30,570 bases of DNA from positions 7,738-38,307 of the forward strand of contig DJGJ01000055.1 in assembly GCA_002432715.1 (NCBI GenBank), in the 5' to 3' direction. The notes below the pieces were generated by a model. The model did no database searches and had not been told where the DNA came from. It worked only from the letters and a program-made list of their open reading frames with translations. The DNA comes from Sphaerochaeta sp. UBA5849 (GTDB lineage Bacteria > Spirochaetota > Spirochaetia > Sphaerochaetales > Sphaerochaetaceae). The position numbers were made by a program, and so were the translations under genes. Shown one piece after another: positions 29,810 through 30,570 of this stretch (position 1 is the stretch's first letter; each line of letters begins with the position of its first letter).

Positions 29810-30484
29810 ATGGCTGAAAGTGTAATACGACTGCAGGATGTCAGGCGGTACTACGTGATGGGGGAGTTTGTAGTAAAAGCCCTCGACGGGGTATCGGTTG
29901 ACATCAAGCGCGGGGAGTTCTCCTCGATCATGGGGCCCTCGGGCAGCGGCAAGTCTACGATGATGAATCTCATCGGATGCCTCGACACCCCGACCAGCGG
30001 CCTGATCGACATCGATGGTGAAAACACCGCCGGTCTCAACGAAACCGAACTTGCCTACATCAGGAACCGGAAGGTCGGTTTTGTGTTTCAACAGTTCAAC
30101 CTGTTGGGTAAACTCACTGCACTGGACAACGTCATTGTTCCCTTGCTCTATGCAGGAATGTCGGTTCGTGAACGCAAGCAGAAAGCCCTGGATGCATTGG
30201 AGCGGGTGGGTTTGGCCGACCGTCTCCATCATCGGCCGAATGAGCTTTCCGGAGGGCAGAAGCAAAGAGTAGCCATTGCCCGGGCATTGGTGAACGACCC
30301 GACGATTCTTTTGGCTGATGAACCGACTGGCGCATTGGATACCAAAACAGGCAATCAGATCATGGAGCTCTTTGAGGAACTGAACAGCGAAGGGCGCACG
30401 GTAATTTTTGTCACCCATGACCGTGAGCTGGGCATGCGTTGCCATCGACAGATCCGTATCCGCGACGGAAGGTTGGAGGAGTAG
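29810..30484 (+). CDS. ABC transporter ATP-binding protein, MacB/LolD type
   Basis: The 224-residue ATPase has Walker A GPSGSGKST (about 42-50), the Q-loop FVFQQFNLL, the signature LSGGQKQR, Walker B ILLADEPTGALD and the H-loop FVTHD. The MNLIGCLDTPTSG and ADEPTGALDTKTG stretches are typical of the MacB/LolD class, which works by mechanotransmission with an FtsX-like permease. The permease is encoded as a separate gene starting 1 nt after the stop, so the MacB functions are split, as in many Gram-positive and spirochaete pumps. Confidence 0.94.
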   Translation: MAESVIRLQDVRRYYVMGEFVVKALDGVSVDIKRGEFSSIMGPSGSGKSTMMNLIGCLDTPTSGLIDIDGENTAGLNETELAYIRNRKVGFVFQQFNLLGKLTALDNVIVPLLYAGMSVRERKQKALDALERVGLADRLHHRPNELSGGQKQRVAIARALVNDPTILLADEPTGALDTKTGNQIMELFEELNSEGRTVIFVTHDRELGMRCHRQIRIRDGRLEE

Positions 30485-30485
30485 C

Positions 30486-30570
30486 ATGCTGATTGAAAAT
30501 ATCAAGCTGGCATTCAATGCAATGCGCGGCAGCAAAATGAGAACGGCCCTTTCCCTGCTGGGCATCGTCA
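30486..30570 (+). CDS. MacB/FtsX-type ABC permease, N-terminal fragment
   Basis: The frame opens at the ATG at 30486 behind a GGAGGAG site and encodes 28 residues before the window ends: MLIENIKLAFNAMRGSKMR and then ALSLLGIV. This is the usual start of MacB-type permeases, an amphipathic helix and then the first membrane helix. The rest lies outside the window. Confidence 0.88.
   Translation, partial: MLIENIKLAFNAMRGSKMRTALSLLGIV

Overview
The window reads as one stretch of chromosome from a Gram-negative spirochaete, most likely Sphaerochaeta or a close relative. That placement is an inference. It rests on the gene set (HprK with HPr but no PTS enzymes in view, LptA/B/C, RpoN, a YitT protein, an Ala/Val/Pro/Glu-linked outer-membrane barrel) and on general likeness to Sphaerochaeta proteins; no 16S rRNA gene is present. 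I see no insertion sequence, phage, CRISPR array or obvious island, so this is mainly core chromosome.

Layout. (1) 1-4796, DNA repair and replication: an SPL-like radical SAM protein (cut by the left edge) is divergent from uvrC, which converges on holA and lexA. (2) 4797-6114: HPr and HPr kinase, apparently heading an hprK-HPr-lexA-holA operon. (3) 6147-11242: hpf converges on a leftward run of YmdB-like protein, RseC-like protein, lptC, lptA, lptB and rpoN. This resembles a rearranged version of the classic lptB-rpoN-hpf-PTS cluster. (4) 11252-13551: a family 3 glycoside hydrolase and tRNA-Arg(CCG). (5) 13672-18583: a secreted protein of unknown function, a small Cys-rich acidic protein, a sugar nucleotidyltransferase, a YitT membrane protein, a LOG-family hydrolase and an outer-membrane barrel protein. 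(6) 18633-21166: a Fic enzyme with a fused VbhA-like antitoxin segment, a D-lactate dehydrogenase with a Cys-rich tail, and a CpXC-domain protein. (7) 21174-26403: ftsH-hslO-rlmKL, a proteostasis and ribosome-modification operon. (8) 26413-27138: a pteridine-reductase-like SDR. (9) 27238-30570: a TolC / membrane-fusion / MacB-type ABC efflux operon, cut by the right edge.

The most notable signal is not a gene. At least eight genes (SPL-like, uvrC, the YmdB-like gene, lptC, the Cys-rich protein, yitT, the CpXC gene and the SDR) have no good Shine-Dalgarno sequence. Instead each has a housekeeping-type promoter whose -10 hexamer ends only 6-9 nt before the start codon, so their mRNAs should be leaderless or nearly so. 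Several share a TTGCC-type -35. Neighbouring genes such as hprK, lexA, rlmKL and ftsH have ordinary leaders or Shine-Dalgarno sites, so two initiation modes appear to coexist. Other points of interest are a YmdB-family protein with substituted metal ligands, an SPL-like protein apparently lacking the H-donor cysteine, the Fic/VbhA fusion, and convergent genes whose stop codons overlap or abut.
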